A DNA stretch of 38,503 nt from an uncultured Eubacteriales bacterium (lineage in GTDB: Bacteria > Bacillota > Clostridia > Oscillospirales > Acutalibacteraceae). Under the pieces are notes generated by a model. The model searched no databases. It saw nothing but the letters and a program-made list of their open reading frames with translations, and was not told where the DNA came from. A program made the position numbers and the translations under genes. Position 1 is the first letter of the stretch. The number at the start of each line of letters is the position of its first letter. This document shows, piece by piece, positions 30,864 through 38,503 of this stretch. The stretch covers positions 1 to 38,503 of the forward strand of contig OMYO01000030.1 of NCBI GenBank assembly GCA_900315285.1, read 5' to 3'.

Positions 30864-32900
30864 ATGCTTCCAAGAATACCTCTCGACAATATAAAGGGTG
30901 TCGGTGCCAGACGGGCTGAGCAGTTTCATGCGCTCGGCGTCGATGACATCGACGCCCTTCTTCACTATTTTCCCAGGGACTACCAGGACTGGAGCCGGCC
31001 GACACCCATCTTCGGCGCGGAGCTTGTCGACGCGCCGGTGTGTGTGGAGGCCGAAGCGGCGAGCCCGGTGTCGAGGTTCCGCTCGAAAAACGGCGTCCTC
31101 TGCTTCGAGACGACGGTTTTCGACAGCAGCGGGTCCTGCAAGGTGCTCATCTTCAACAACAAGTATGCCGCCGCGAAACTCGTCCCGGGCGAGCCCCTGC
31201 TGCTGTACGGCAGGGTCACCATGGGAAACAGCGGACGGGAAATGCTCTCGCCGCAGATCGAGGACAGAGCGGGGAGACAGCGGATACGGCCAATATACCC
31301 CAGAACGAAGGAACTGTCCTCAAAGATGATTGAGTCCACGGTGGAGCGGGCTCTGACCGAATTTGTCGGCATGGAAGTGGACCCGCTGCCGGACAGCGTT
31401 CTGCAGCGGTATTCGCTTATGCCGCTGCAGCAGGCACTGCGGGAAATCCATTTTCCGACGGACCATGAGACCATGCTCCGGGCAAGAGACCGATTTATTT
31501 TTGAGGAACTGTTTGAGCTGGAACTCGGACTGCTCCGTATCCGGGAGCGCAACCGGGAGACATCGGACATCCGGATCCGGCAGGATTTCAGCGAGGAGTT
31601 TTATGGGCTCCTGCCGTTTACGCCCACCGGCGCCCAGAAGCGAGCCATACAGGCGGCGCTTCACGACATGCAGAGCGGCATGCTCATGAACCGCCTTGTC
31701 CAGGGCGACGTTGGCTCCGGTAAGACGATGGTCGCTGCTGCTCTCTGCTATATCACGGTGAAAAACGGCTACCAGTGTGCCATGATGGCACCCACGGAAA
31801 TCCTGGCAGAACAGCATTTCCATACCATGGAAAACTTCTTGAAGGGGACCGGTGTGCGGGTGGCGCTGTTGACAGGGTCAATGACTGCATCGCGAAAGAA
31901 AGAAATTCAGGAGGGGCTGGCCTACGGGGATATCGACTTTGCGGTGGGCACCCACGCCCTCATCTCGGAGAATGTACGCTTCTGGAACTTAGGGCTCGTT
32001 ATTACCGACGAGCAGCACCGTTTCGGCGTGCGCCAGCGCGGTCTGCTTGCGGAGAAGGGAAATGGGGCGCATGTCCTCGTCATGTCGGCGACGCCCATTC
32101 CGAGAACGCTCGCACTGGCCATTTACGGCGACCTGGATGTCTCCATCATCGACGAGCTCCCGGCGGGACGAAAGCCGGTACACACGTATCGCATTGACAG
32201 TTCCAAGCGGCAGCGCTGCTTCGGGTATATAAAGAAATTTTTGGATAGAGGGCTGCAGGGCTACATTGTCTGTCCCCTCGTGGAGGAGAGCGATGAGGCT
32301 GGGGACTTGGTCTCCGCCACCGAGTACTACCGCCGTATTTCTCAGAACGAGTTCCGCGGCTACCGGGTGGGGCTCCTTCACGGTCAGATGAAAGCCGAGG
32401 AGAAGGCGGATGTCATGGCACGGTTCGCCTCTGGGGAAATCCAGCTTCTCGTGGCTACCGTGGTCATTGAAGTTGGCGTTGACGTCCCCAATGCCGTTGT
32501 TATGCTCATTGAGAATGCGGAGCGATTCGGCCTCTCTCAACTCCACCAGCTCCGTGGCCGCATAGGCCGCGGTCAGGAGGAGTCCACCTGCGTTCTGCTC
32601 TCCGACAACCGGAGTGAGATCACGCAGAAACGCCTGAAAATTATGTGTGACACCAACGATGGATTCGCCATTGCCCAGGAGGACCTGGCACTTCGTGGTC
32701 CCGGCGACTTCTTCGGTCAGCGTCAGCACGGCCTCCCGGAATTGCATATTGCCAGCATGACCGAGGACATGGAGGTGCTGCGTAAGGCGGGAGAGGCGGC
32801 GCAGGAGATGCTCGCGGAGGATCCCGCGCTGTCCAAGCCGGAGCACCGGAATTTGGCGAAGGAGACGAATCGGCTGTTTGCGAGGAGTCTGGGGAATTAA
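30864..32900 (+). CDS. recG: ATP-dependent DNA helicase RecG
   Basis: 678 aa, near the family length. Remodels stalled replication forks and Holliday junctions. N-terminal wedge/OB region (residues 1-200), then helicase core with Walker A GDVGSGKT (281-288), DEQH box (382-385), SATPIPRTLA, and C-terminal motifs VIEVGVDVPNA and QLRGRIGRG. AAGGA sits directly upstream of the ATG, 5 nt after the fakA stop, so it is the third gene of the operon. No clear terminator follows. Confidence 0.96.
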   Translation: MLPRIPLDNIKGVGARRAEQFHALGVDDIDALLHYFPRDYQDWSRPTPIFGAELVDAPVCVEAEAASPVSRFRSKNGVLCFETTVFDSSGSCKVLIFNNKYAAAKLVPGEPLLLYGRVTMGNSGREMLSPQIEDRAGRQRIRPIYPRTKELSSKMIESTVERALTEFVGMEVDPLPDSVLQRYSLMPLQQALREIHFPTDHETMLRARDRFIFEELFELELGLLRIRERNRETSDIRIRQDFSEEFYGLLPFTPTGAQKRAIQAALHDMQSGMLMNRLVQGDVGSGKTMVAAALCYITVKNGYQCAMMAPTEILAEQHFHTMENFLKGTGVRVALLTGSMTASRKKEIQEGLAYGDIDFAVGTHALISENVRFWNLGLVITDEQHRFGVRQRGLLAEKGNGAHVLVMSATPIPRTLALAIYGDLDVSIIDELPAGRKPVHTYRIDSSKRQRCFGYIKKFLDRGLQGYIVCPLVEESDEAGDLVSATEYYRRISQNEFRGYRVGLLHGQMKAEEKADVMARFASGEIQLLVATVVIEVGVDVPNAVVMLIENAERFGLSQLHQLRGRIGRGQEESTCVLLSDNRSEITQKRLKIMCDTNDGFAIAQEDLALRGPGDFFGQRQHGLPELHIASMTEDMEVLRKAGEAAQEMLAEDPALSKPEHRNLAKETNRLFARSLGN

Positions 32901-32987
32901 CTGCTATCCCTATAAAACAAGGGGCTCTATAAAAATTGGAAATTGGCCATCTTGATACAAGCCTCTTTTGTCCAGTTTTGGGCACTA

Positions 32988-33006
32988 AATACCCTCCGGG
33001 GGTATT
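32988..33006. repeat. AATACCC-N5-GGGTATT palindrome, kin of the 13.4-kb array
   Basis: AATACCC (32988-32994), TCCGG, GGGTATT (33000-33006). The same ATACCC-N5-GGGTAT core closes each composite unit in the array at 13.4-14.2 kb. Here it stands alone, with no 41-bp palindrome nearby. Confidence 0.6.
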
Positions 33007-33250
33007 ATTCCCCGCATATACCTACGTCCGCTATATTTTTGGCAGGAAGGTGGTATATTTCAACCTATTTCGGTTTAATACAAGAGCTCTGCAGAGCAAA
33101 TTCAAGGCTCTAACGGGAATATATAATACATATTATTATGATTTGTAGTATTATTTCAACAGAATAGGGTGCCCTTATACCACTTTTCCCTCAATTTTAG
33201 GGCATGTGGTGGTAATGGGACCCATCTGTCGAAAAAACCACGCAATTCTA

Positions 33251-33302
33251 TAAAAAAGACCTGTACCAAACATGGCATTCTCTGCCACCCCTGGTACAGG
33301 TC
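33251..33302 (-). terminator. Terminator of the rqcH operon
   Basis: GACCTGTACCA (33258-33268) and TGGTACAGGTC (33292-33302) form a perfect 11-bp stem with an inner TGGCA/TGCCA stem. On the minus strand it is followed by TTTTTT. The stop codon of rqcH is 13 nt away. Confidence 0.85.
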
Positions 33303-33314
33303 CTTTATTTCTGT

Positions 33315-35102
33315 TTACTTTCGGTCCACCCGCAGCGCGTTGGCCTTCTCCTCATCCGGCGTCACGTACATGGTGTTATACGTATGGTATATGACCTTGC
33401 CGGGCTTGGCGCCCACCGGCTTCTTCAGGTTCTTGGCCAGCGTGTAGTTGACCGGCGCCTTTTGGGAGTCCTTAGCGGTGCTGTTTACTGCGGCAATACA
33501 GGCTGCCTCCTCCAACGCGGTGTCGCTGATTTCCCCGCCCTGGTTCCGGATAATGACATGGGATCCGGGGAAGTCCTTCGTGTGCAGCCACATGTCCAGC
33601 TTACCAGCCATCTTCAGCGAGAGACGGTCGTTCTGCACATTGTTGCGGCCGACCAGCACCTCATAGCCGTCGGAGGTGCGGTATTCAATGGGCGGCAGGG
33701 GCTTGGGCTGACGCACGGTTTTCTTGCGGCCGTTGCGGCTCACCTTGGTTGGTTGCTCCTTTAAGTAGCCGCTCCCCACCAGCTCCGCGCGGATTTGGGC
33801 AATGTCGCTCTCGGTCTCGACGCGGCCGAGGGCATCCAACACCGTCTCCAGATAACGGAGTTCCTCCGCGTCGTTCTCAATTTGCTCCTGGAGCATTTTC
33901 TCGGCGGTGTAGGTCTTCCGATACTCCTTGTAATATTTCTGGGAGTTCTGCGCCGGGCTCAGGGCCGGGTTGGCCTTGACGCGCACGAGCTTGTTGTCTT
34001 CGTAGTAGTTTTCCACCTCATAGTACGAGGCACCCTTCTCGAGGCGGTAGAGGTTCGCGTTGATGAGCTCCGCGCTGATCCGCAGTTTCTCCCGGTCCAC
34101 GGAGCGGGCGAGCTCCTCCTGCTGGTTCCCCATCTTCCGGGCGATTCGGTCATGGGTATTATTCAAAAACTTCCGGAGCGCTGAAGTCTTACTGGCAATG
34201 CGCTCCATGGAGTCCCGTTTTGCATAGAATGCGTCCAGGAGTTCCGAGGGGGAGTCAAAGGTGGCTTTTTCAAAGGTGTCCCCGTACTGCGTGATATCAA
34301 AGAATGAGAAGTCGAAGGGCTTGCCGCTCTCGTTGCGCAGGGCGCAGGGGTGGAAGTCGCTATTCTTAAGGATAGCCCGGAGGTCCAGCAACGGGTATTC
34401 CAGCTCAGTGAAGTCGTCCTCGGTCATTTCACTCATGTGCCGGTCCTCGCCCACAGCGCGGAATGCAATTTCCCGGGCAACGATGGGGGAGACACCCATG
34501 AGGGACGAGAGGATGGCGGAGGAGAGGGATTTAGTGTGGTAGGAGCGGATTCGGTCTATGATTTCGTCCAGAGATGAATGGCCCAGGCTCAGCTTATCCT
34601 GCTGGGGCGGCAGCTCATAGGGAATGCCGGGGAGTACAAGCCTCTTGGAGGACCGGGTCGGATCAATGCGCTTCAGTGCGTCGATGATCTTTCCGTCCGG
34701 CCCCACGAGGATGACGTTGCTGTATTGGGCCATGATTTCGGTCACAATGGTCAGCTTCTCAAGGTCCCCCAGCTCGTTGGTGGCCTCAAAGTCCAAATAC
34801 AGGATTCGATCCAGCCCCTCCTGGCGAATGCCGGTGAGCTTGGCGCCGCCGAGACGCTTGCGCAGCAGCATGCAGAGCATGGGCGGCGTGGCAGGGTTCT
34901 CGAAGGAGGCATGAGTCAGGCTGACGCGGGGACTGTTGGCCCGGGCGGAGAGGAGCAGTCGCAGTGCGCCGTGCTCCCGGGAGCGCAGCGAGAGGACGAG
35001 CTCGTCGTCGGTGGGCAGGTAGATCTTGTCGACGCGTGCCCCGGGCAGGAGTCCGTCCAGTTCGGTTTTCAGACAGCGGAGATAGAGGCCGTCCAGTGCC
35101 AT
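33315..35102 (-). CDS. rqcH: RqcH (NFACT/Rqc2 family) ribosome rescue factor
   Basis: 595 aa. Binds obstructed 50S subunits carrying peptidyl-tRNA and directs addition of C-terminal alanine tails that mark stalled proteins for decay. NFACT-N domain with the tRNA-contacting Asp98-Arg99 (GLDRILYLDF), helix-hairpin-helix region, long coiled coil (about 280-430) and C-terminal NFACT-R domain (YEVLVGRNNVQNDRLSLKMA ... DMWLHTKDFPGSHVII). Older names are FbpA or fibronectin-binding protein. GGAAG lies 9 nt before the ATG. Last gene of a minus-strand group, 54 nt after the Nif3-like gene. Confidence 0.95.
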   Translation of the reverse strand: MALDGLYLRCLKTELDGLLPGARVDKIYLPTDDELVLSLRSREHGALRLLLSARANSPRVSLTHASFENPATPPMLCMLLRKRLGGAKLTGIRQEGLDRILYLDFEATNELGDLEKLTIVTEIMAQYSNVILVGPDGKIIDALKRIDPTRSSKRLVLPGIPYELPPQQDKLSLGHSSLDEIIDRIRSYHTKSLSSAILSSLMGVSPIVAREIAFRAVGEDRHMSEMTEDDFTELEYPLLDLRAILKNSDFHPCALRNESGKPFDFSFFDITQYGDTFEKATFDSPSELLDAFYAKRDSMERIASKTSALRKFLNNTHDRIARKMGNQQEELARSVDREKLRISAELINANLYRLEKGASYYEVENYYEDNKLVRVKANPALSPAQNSQKYYKEYRKTYTAEKMLQEQIENDAEELRYLETVLDALGRVETESDIAQIRAELVGSGYLKEQPTKVSRNGRKKTVRQPKPLPPIEYRTSDGYEVLVGRNNVQNDRLSLKMAGKLDMWLHTKDFPGSHVIIRNQGGEISDTALEEAACIAAVNSTAKDSQKAPVNYTLAKNLKKPVGAKPGKVIYHTYNTMYVTPDEEKANALRVDRK

Positions 35103-35156
35103 GGTGAAAAACTTCCTTTCGAGAAAATGGGTGATGCTGGCTGCTCCCGGCTATTT

Positions 35157-35921
35157 TCAGCCGATATAGAAGGTCGGTGTGGAGTCGAGGCAGGTGAAGG
35201 TGAGTTCTGGGAATGCATCTTCCAGAATACTCTTCAGCACCGGAATAGAGACGTTCTCCGTCTCATAGTGCCCAGCTGCAAAGAGGACAATGCCGTCGTC
35301 TATGGCGTCCAGATAGTCGTTGTGTTTGGCGTCTCCAGTGACGAAGGCGTCAATGCCGCCGAGGGCGGTCAGGTCCGGCAGGAAGGAAGCCCCCGCGCCG
35401 CCACATACTGCGACTGTGCGGATGGTTTTCTTCGGCTCCGTGACACGCACGACTGTGTCGAGGGCCTCGGCAATGACTCCGGCGAAGTCGGATGCCAGAG
35501 CGGGCGTCGGCAGCTTACCGGCCCGGAGCATGCAGATGCCGTCCTCATTGGGGACAATGCCATGGATGTCCTGCAGTCCGAGGGCCGAGGCGAGTACGTC
35601 ACTGACACCGCCATCTGCCACGTCCCAGCATGTGTGGGCGGAGATGACCCCAATGTCGTTCTGAATGGCGTAGTAAACCGGTGTCTCTGCCATGACGTCT
35701 TTCAGCGGGTGGAAGATGACCGGGTGATGGCTCACCAACAGGTCAGCGCCAAATTCCTTGGCCTGTTGCAGGGTGTCCATGGTGACATCCAGCGCGAGGG
35801 CCACACGGCGAACCTCCTTGTCCGGGTCTCCCACGAGAAAACCGCTGTTGTCCCAGGACTCCTGGGTATGGAAGGGCGCCACGTCGTTGAGCGCCTTGTA
35901 GATGTCGTTTCCGGTGATCAT
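35157..35921 (-). CDS. Nif3-like dinuclear metal centre protein
   Basis: 254 aa, the short form without the central insert of the 370-aa members. Metal-site motifs: LLVSHHPVIFHPL (His65-His66), SAHTCWDVADGGVSDVLA, and GHYETENVS. The start overlaps the trmK stop by ATGA, so the two genes are coupled, a pairing common in Firmicutes. The family (YqfO/YbgI) is widely conserved but its reaction is not settled; a GTP cyclohydrolase-1-like label is often given but is weakly supported. Confidence 0.92.
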   Translation of the reverse strand: MITGNDIYKALNDVAPFHTQESWDNSGFLVGDPDKEVRRVALALDVTMDTLQQAKEFGADLLVSHHPVIFHPLKDVMAETPVYYAIQNDIGVISAHTCWDVADGGVSDVLASALGLQDIHGIVPNEDGICMLRAGKLPTPALASDFAGVIAEALDTVVRVTEPKKTIRTVAVCGGAGASFLPDLTALGGIDAFVTGDAKHNDYLDAIDDGIVLFAAGHYETENVSIPVLKSILEDAFPELTFTCLDSTPTFYIG

Positions 35922-36586
35922 TCTGCTAAATGTCCTTTCACAATTTGGAGCACGCCCCGCAGTTCCTCCTGCTCCGGGCAGCCCCCTCGAATTTGGTCCT
36001 CCAGGTAGTGGGCGATGGACTGGAGATACCGTTCCCGCAGTTCCCTATCCGCAAGCTCCGGCATTTTCCCCAGATAACAGTCCGCTGTGGTGAACGGGAT
36101 TATTTCTCCCGTGTAGACCACTTCCATGGCCGTATAGGGCCGGTGATGGTCCAGAACGGCCGTCTCCTGTAGAATTTTATAGCCGTTTTCGTACAGGTAG
36201 CGGCGAAGCTCCTCCAGATGGGACTGTGGCTGCAGCACAAAGTGATTTTCCGGGTCCTTCAGCCAGGGCGCCGCCTCAAAGAGGCTCACCGTGAGAACGC
36301 CGCCCATTCCGGCCACGACAAAGTCGTGACAGGTGCCGGGCGGGAGACCCGTGAAGCCGTTGCATAGGATGAGTTCGGTGCGGTCGGTGAGGCCACAGGC
36401 TTCAATGGTTGCCCGGGCGTTTTCCAGCGGACCCTTGCGCACATCCATACACCAGGCGAACGGAATGAGCCCCTGCTGCAGCAACGCTGCAGGGAGCTGG
36501 GCATGGTCTGTTCCAATGTCCGCCAGGGGGCGGCCGGGCCGGATGAGGTCGGCGGCCATCTGCTGGCGCGGGGTGAGATGGATCAT
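35918..36586 (-). CDS. trmK: tRNA (adenine(22)-N1)-methyltransferase TrmK
   Basis: 222 aa. Class I SAM-dependent methyltransferase; motif I is GRPLADIGTDHAQLPAALLQQG (residues 18-39), with ILCNGFTGLPPG and FVVAGMGG further on, all typical of TrmK/YqfN. It methylates A22 of tRNA. GGAG lies 5 nt before the ATG. Its start is 15 nt after a strong terminator hairpin, so transcription must pass or begin within the upstream gene. It overlaps the Nif3-like gene by four bases. Confidence 0.93.
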   Translation of the reverse strand: MIHLTPRQQMAADLIRPGRPLADIGTDHAQLPAALLQQGLIPFAWCMDVRKGPLENARATIEACGLTDRTELILCNGFTGLPPGTCHDFVVAGMGGVLTVSLFEAAPWLKDPENHFVLQPQSHLEELRRYLYENGYKILQETAVLDHHRPYTAMEVVYTGEIIPFTTADCYLGKMPELADRELRERYLQSIAHYLEDQIRGGCPEQEELRGVLQIVKGHLAE

Positions 36587-36600
36587 GGTATCTCCGTGGA

Positions 36601-36630
36601 AGAAAAGATGCCGGCCCTCTGGCCGGCATC
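36601..36630 (-). terminator. Strong terminator between the PFL-family gene and trmK
   Basis: GATGCCGGCC and GGCCGGCATC form a perfect 10-bp GC-rich stem with a CTCT (minus AGAG) loop, followed on the minus strand by TTTTCT. It lies 8 nt after the upstream stop and 15 nt before the trmK start. Confidence 0.82.
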
Positions 36631-36638
36631 CGGTATGG

Positions 36639-38000
36639 TCAGTTCTTGAGACTCTGGATGGGCGCCGGAATACGGCCGCCGCGGTGGATAAACTTGGCGG
36701 GCGATGCGGTGTTGACCTCCATGATGGGGGCCGTTCCGAACAGGCCGCCGTAGCTTACCTCCTCACCGGGCTTCTTGCCGACGGCAGGGATGACGCGGAC
36801 CGCAGTGGTCTTGGAGTTGATGAGGCCAATGGCAGCCTCGTCGGCGATGATGCCGGAGATGACCTCAGGCGTCGTGTCGCCGGGGATGGCGATCATGTCG
36901 AGGCCGACGGAGCAGACCGCTGTCATGGCCTCGAGCTTTTCAATTTTGAGACAGCCGGAGCGGGCGGCGCCGATCATACCGGCGTCCTCGGAGACCGGAA
37001 TGAAGGCTCCGGAGAGTCCGCCGACCTGGGAGGAGGCCATAATGCCACCCTTCTTGACGGCGTCATTCAGCAGGGCCAGACATGCCGTTGTGCCGGTACC
37101 GCCGCACTGCTCGAGACCCATTTCCTCCAGAACGTGGGCGACGGAGTCACCGACGGCGGGGGTGGGGGCCAGAGAGAGGTCCACAATGCCAAACTGGGTG
37201 TCCAGGCGCTTGGAGGCCTCGTTTGCGACGAGCTGTCCCACACGGGTGATCTTGAATGCGGTCTTCTTTACGGTCTCCGCCACCTCGGTGATGCTGGCGT
37301 CCGGAATTTTATGGAGTGCCGAGCGAACGACGCCCGGGCCGGATACGCCTACATTGATGACGGTGTCCGCCTCTCCGACGCCGTGGAATGCACCGGCCAT
37401 GAACGGGTTGTCCTCTACAGCGTTGCAGAAGACTACCAGTTTGGAGGCACCGACACATTCACGGTCAGCGGTCCGCGTGGCGGCGTCCTTGACAATGCGG
37501 CCCATGAGCTCAACGGCGTCCATGTTGATGCCGGCCTTGGTGGAACCGATATTGACGCTGGAGCAAATATGCTCTGTTACGTCCAGGGCCTCGGGAATGC
37601 TGTTGATGAGAGCGGTGTCACCGGGCGTGAAGCCCTTCTGGACCAGTGCAGAGTAACCGCCCAGATAGTTGACGCCGACCTCTTTGACGGCGCGCTCGAG
37701 GGCCTTGGCATATTTGACGGGGTCCCCGCCGCTTGCGCCTGCAAGGAGTGCAATTGGCGTGACAGAAATTCTTTTGTTGATGATGGGAATGCCGTATTCC
37801 CGCTCAATATCCTCACCGGTCCGGACGAGGTTCTCCGCCTTGCGGACGATTTTCTCATAGACCTTCTCACAGGAGCGGTCTATGTCCGAGTCGGCACAGT
37901 CCAGCAGGGAGATTCCCATGGTGATGGTTCGGATGTCGAGGTTCTCCTCGTCGATCATATTGATGGTCTCGAGGATATCATTGGGGTTGAATGAAAGCAT
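36639..38000 (-). CDS. PFL family protein (DUF711/UPF0210)
   Basis: 453 aa, typical length. It is recognised from the family pattern: [16 protein letters not shown] near the N-terminus, [26 protein letters not shown] near residue 58, [14 protein letters not shown] in the middle, and [27 protein letters not shown] near 380. A pyruvate-formate-lyase-like fold has been proposed; the reaction is unknown. GGAGG lies 10 nt before the ATG. It follows the ACT-domain gene by 21 nt, a pair conserved across Firmicutes, suggesting a shared small-molecule-regulated task. Confidence 0.94.
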   Translation of the reverse strand: MLSFNPNDILETINMIDEENLDIRTITMGISLLDCADSDIDRSCEKVYEKIVRKAENLVRTGEDIEREYGIPIINKRISVTPIALLAGASGGDPVKYAKALERAVKEVGVNYLGGYSALVQKGFTPGDTALINSIPEALDVTEHICSSVNIGSTKAGINMDAVELMGRIVKDAATRTADRECVGASKLVVFCNAVEDNPFMAGAFHGVGEADTVINVGVSGPGVVRSALHKIPDASITEVAETVKKTAFKITRVGQLVANEASKRLDTQFGIVDLSLAPTPAVGDSVAHVLEEMGLEQCGGTGTTACLALLNDAVKKGGIMASSQVGGLSGAFIPVSEDAGMIGAARSGCLKIEKLEAMTAVCSVGLDMIAIPGDTTPEVISGIIADEAAIGLINSKTTAVRVIPAVGKKPGEEVSYGGLFGTAPIMEVNTASPAKFIHRGGRIPAPIQSLKN

Positions 38001-38021
38001 GTTTCGTGATCCTCCGGGACG

Positions 38022-38291
38022 TTAAATATTGTGCATGGAATTGAAGATGTCCTCGTGCATGACATGGATGACGAGGTCATTCTTTTTCCCGTCCTCGGTG
38101 GCAATGTCGACAAACTCGCCGAAAGGAACGGTGCAGTTGTCAATGTTGCACATCATGATCATGACGAACATGTCCTTCAGGATGGTCTGGGAGACCCCCT
38201 CAATATTCACGTTATAGTCTGCACAGAGCTTGGAGACCTTGGCAAAGATTCCCACTTTGTCCTTTCCAACTACGGTAAGTACTGCCTGCAT
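38022..38291 (-). CDS. ACT-domain protein (UPF0237)
   Basis: 89 aa from ATG 38291 with GGGAGG 7 nt upstream; the frame extends five codons further but without a site. The whole protein is one ACT domain: MQAVLTVVGKDKVGIFAKVSKLCADYNVNIEGVSQTI, then DMFVMIMMCNID. ACT domains bind amino acids as regulatory ligands. It is always found next to the PFL/DUF711 gene in relatives and may be its regulatory subunit; that is inference. Confidence 0.93.
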   Translation of the reverse strand: MQAVLTVVGKDKVGIFAKVSKLCADYNVNIEGVSQTILKDMFVMIMMCNIDNCTVPFGEFVDIATEDGKKNDLVIHVMHEDIFNSMHNI

Positions 38292-38335
38292 GGCTGATCC
38301 TCCCACTGAATAATAATAAATCTAATAGTCATGCT

Positions 38336-38344
38336 ATTTTAACA
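38336..38344 (-). promoter_or_regulatory. Possible extended -10 promoter of the ACT-PFL operon
   Basis: On the minus strand TGTTAAAAT occurs 45 nt before the ACT start codon. The -35 region is a T-run without consensus. Confidence 0.45.
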
Positions 38345-38433
38345 TAGTACAGGGGCAAAAAAAAGCGAAATTGCCGTTGCCTGTGGGCGATGCACTGGCT
38401 AGTTGGATTACGTCCGTATAATGGTGTAAATTC

Positions 38434-38457
38434 AAAAACAAAAAGAGCCAATGGCTC
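38434..38457 (-). terminator. Possible terminator of a gene beyond the right edge
   Basis: GAGCC and GGCTC form a short stem (38445-38457) that, read on the minus strand, is followed by TTTTTGTTTTTG. It would end a minus-strand transcript entering from the right. Confidence 0.45.
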
Positions 38458-38503
38458 GATCCTTCAGGTATAATGAAAATCAACCACAATCAACAATATG
38501 CCT

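Larger units (their letters stand above)
32901..33314. other. 414-bp convergent intergenic region
   Basis: Between recG and rqcH. It is AT-rich, without a credible gene. It holds the ATACCC palindrome (32988-33006), a 12-bp palindrome GCTCTGCAGAGC (33086-33097), an AT-rich inverted repeat ATAATAC/GTATTAT (33123-33154), and the rqcH terminator. Confidence 0.6.

Noticed and set aside
34578..36008. 476-aa plus-strand frame across rqcH and the Nif3-like gene
   Set aside because: It spans two real genes and their gap on the other strand, a result of high GC at third positions.
36333..37994. 553-aa plus-strand open frame opposite the PFL-family gene
   Set aside because: Antisense shadow of a well-recognised gene; Asp/Gly/Val-rich composition without domains or ribosome binding site.

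Overview
This 38.5 kb window looks like a chromosomal segment of a Gram-positive anaerobe of the class Clostridia, possibly a gut Oscillospiraceae/Ruminococcaceae relative; the placement is inferred from gene content only. Support comes from strong GGAGG ribosome binding sites, sigma-A-type promoters (TTGACA/TATAAT), an ackA-pta pair, RNase Y, RqcH, an Asp23-FakA-RecG block, PFL-family and ACT-domain neighbours, and several LPxxA/LxAC-type exported proteins. Start codons in the list were moved downstream of the longest frame wherever a ribosome binding site or family alignment required it.

Layout. 1-2.9 kb (minus strand) is an accessory module: a DUF3846 protein whose frame is broken by a TAG codon, a sigma-region-4-like protein, a double zinc-ribbon protein and a LexA-family repressor with a palindromic candidate operator. 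2.95-5.2 kb (minus) holds a secreted repeat/transglutaminase-like protein, a membrane acyltransferase and a small lipoprotein. 5.5-7.8 kb is ackA-pta (acetate and ATP from acetyl-CoA). 7.9-13.3 kb (plus) carries a TetR regulator, two paralogous exported proteins, a beta-CASP metallo-hydrolase, a tiny exported repeat protein and a membrane-anchored Ig-like protein. 13.3-14.4 kb is a non-coding block built of six 41-bp palindromes. 14.4-17.6 kb (minus) has a 67-aa protein, an AGCS sodium:amino acid symporter, a variant peptide deformylase and a YD-repeat-like membrane protein. 17.8-20.0 kb is an XRE-type regulator plus partner of unknown function, followed by AT-rich DNA with sites phased at 63 bp. 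20.5-23.9 kb is a response regulator-histidine kinase-HtrA operon. 24.0-32.9 kb (plus) holds a second TetR, RNase Y, YmdB, an orphan solute-binding lipoprotein, Asp23, FakA and RecG. 33.3-38.3 kb (minus) is RqcH, a Nif3-like protein, TrmK, a PFL/DUF711 protein and an ACT-domain protein, converging on recG.

How the parts work together. The core blocks cover acetate fermentation, RNA turnover (RNase Y with YmdB), fatty-acid phosphorylation, replication-fork rescue (RecG), ribosome rescue (RqcH), tRNA modification (TrmK) and envelope protein quality control (two-component system plus HtrA). The most unusual material is non-coding: the tandem palindrome array at 13.4-14.2 kb, the phased GTATGA sites at 20.05-20.29 kb, the inverted-repeat element at 10.13-10.23 kb, and several terminator hairpins placed only 15-30 nt before the next start codon inside apparent operons. 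I found no tRNA, rRNA, CRISPR array or transposase.
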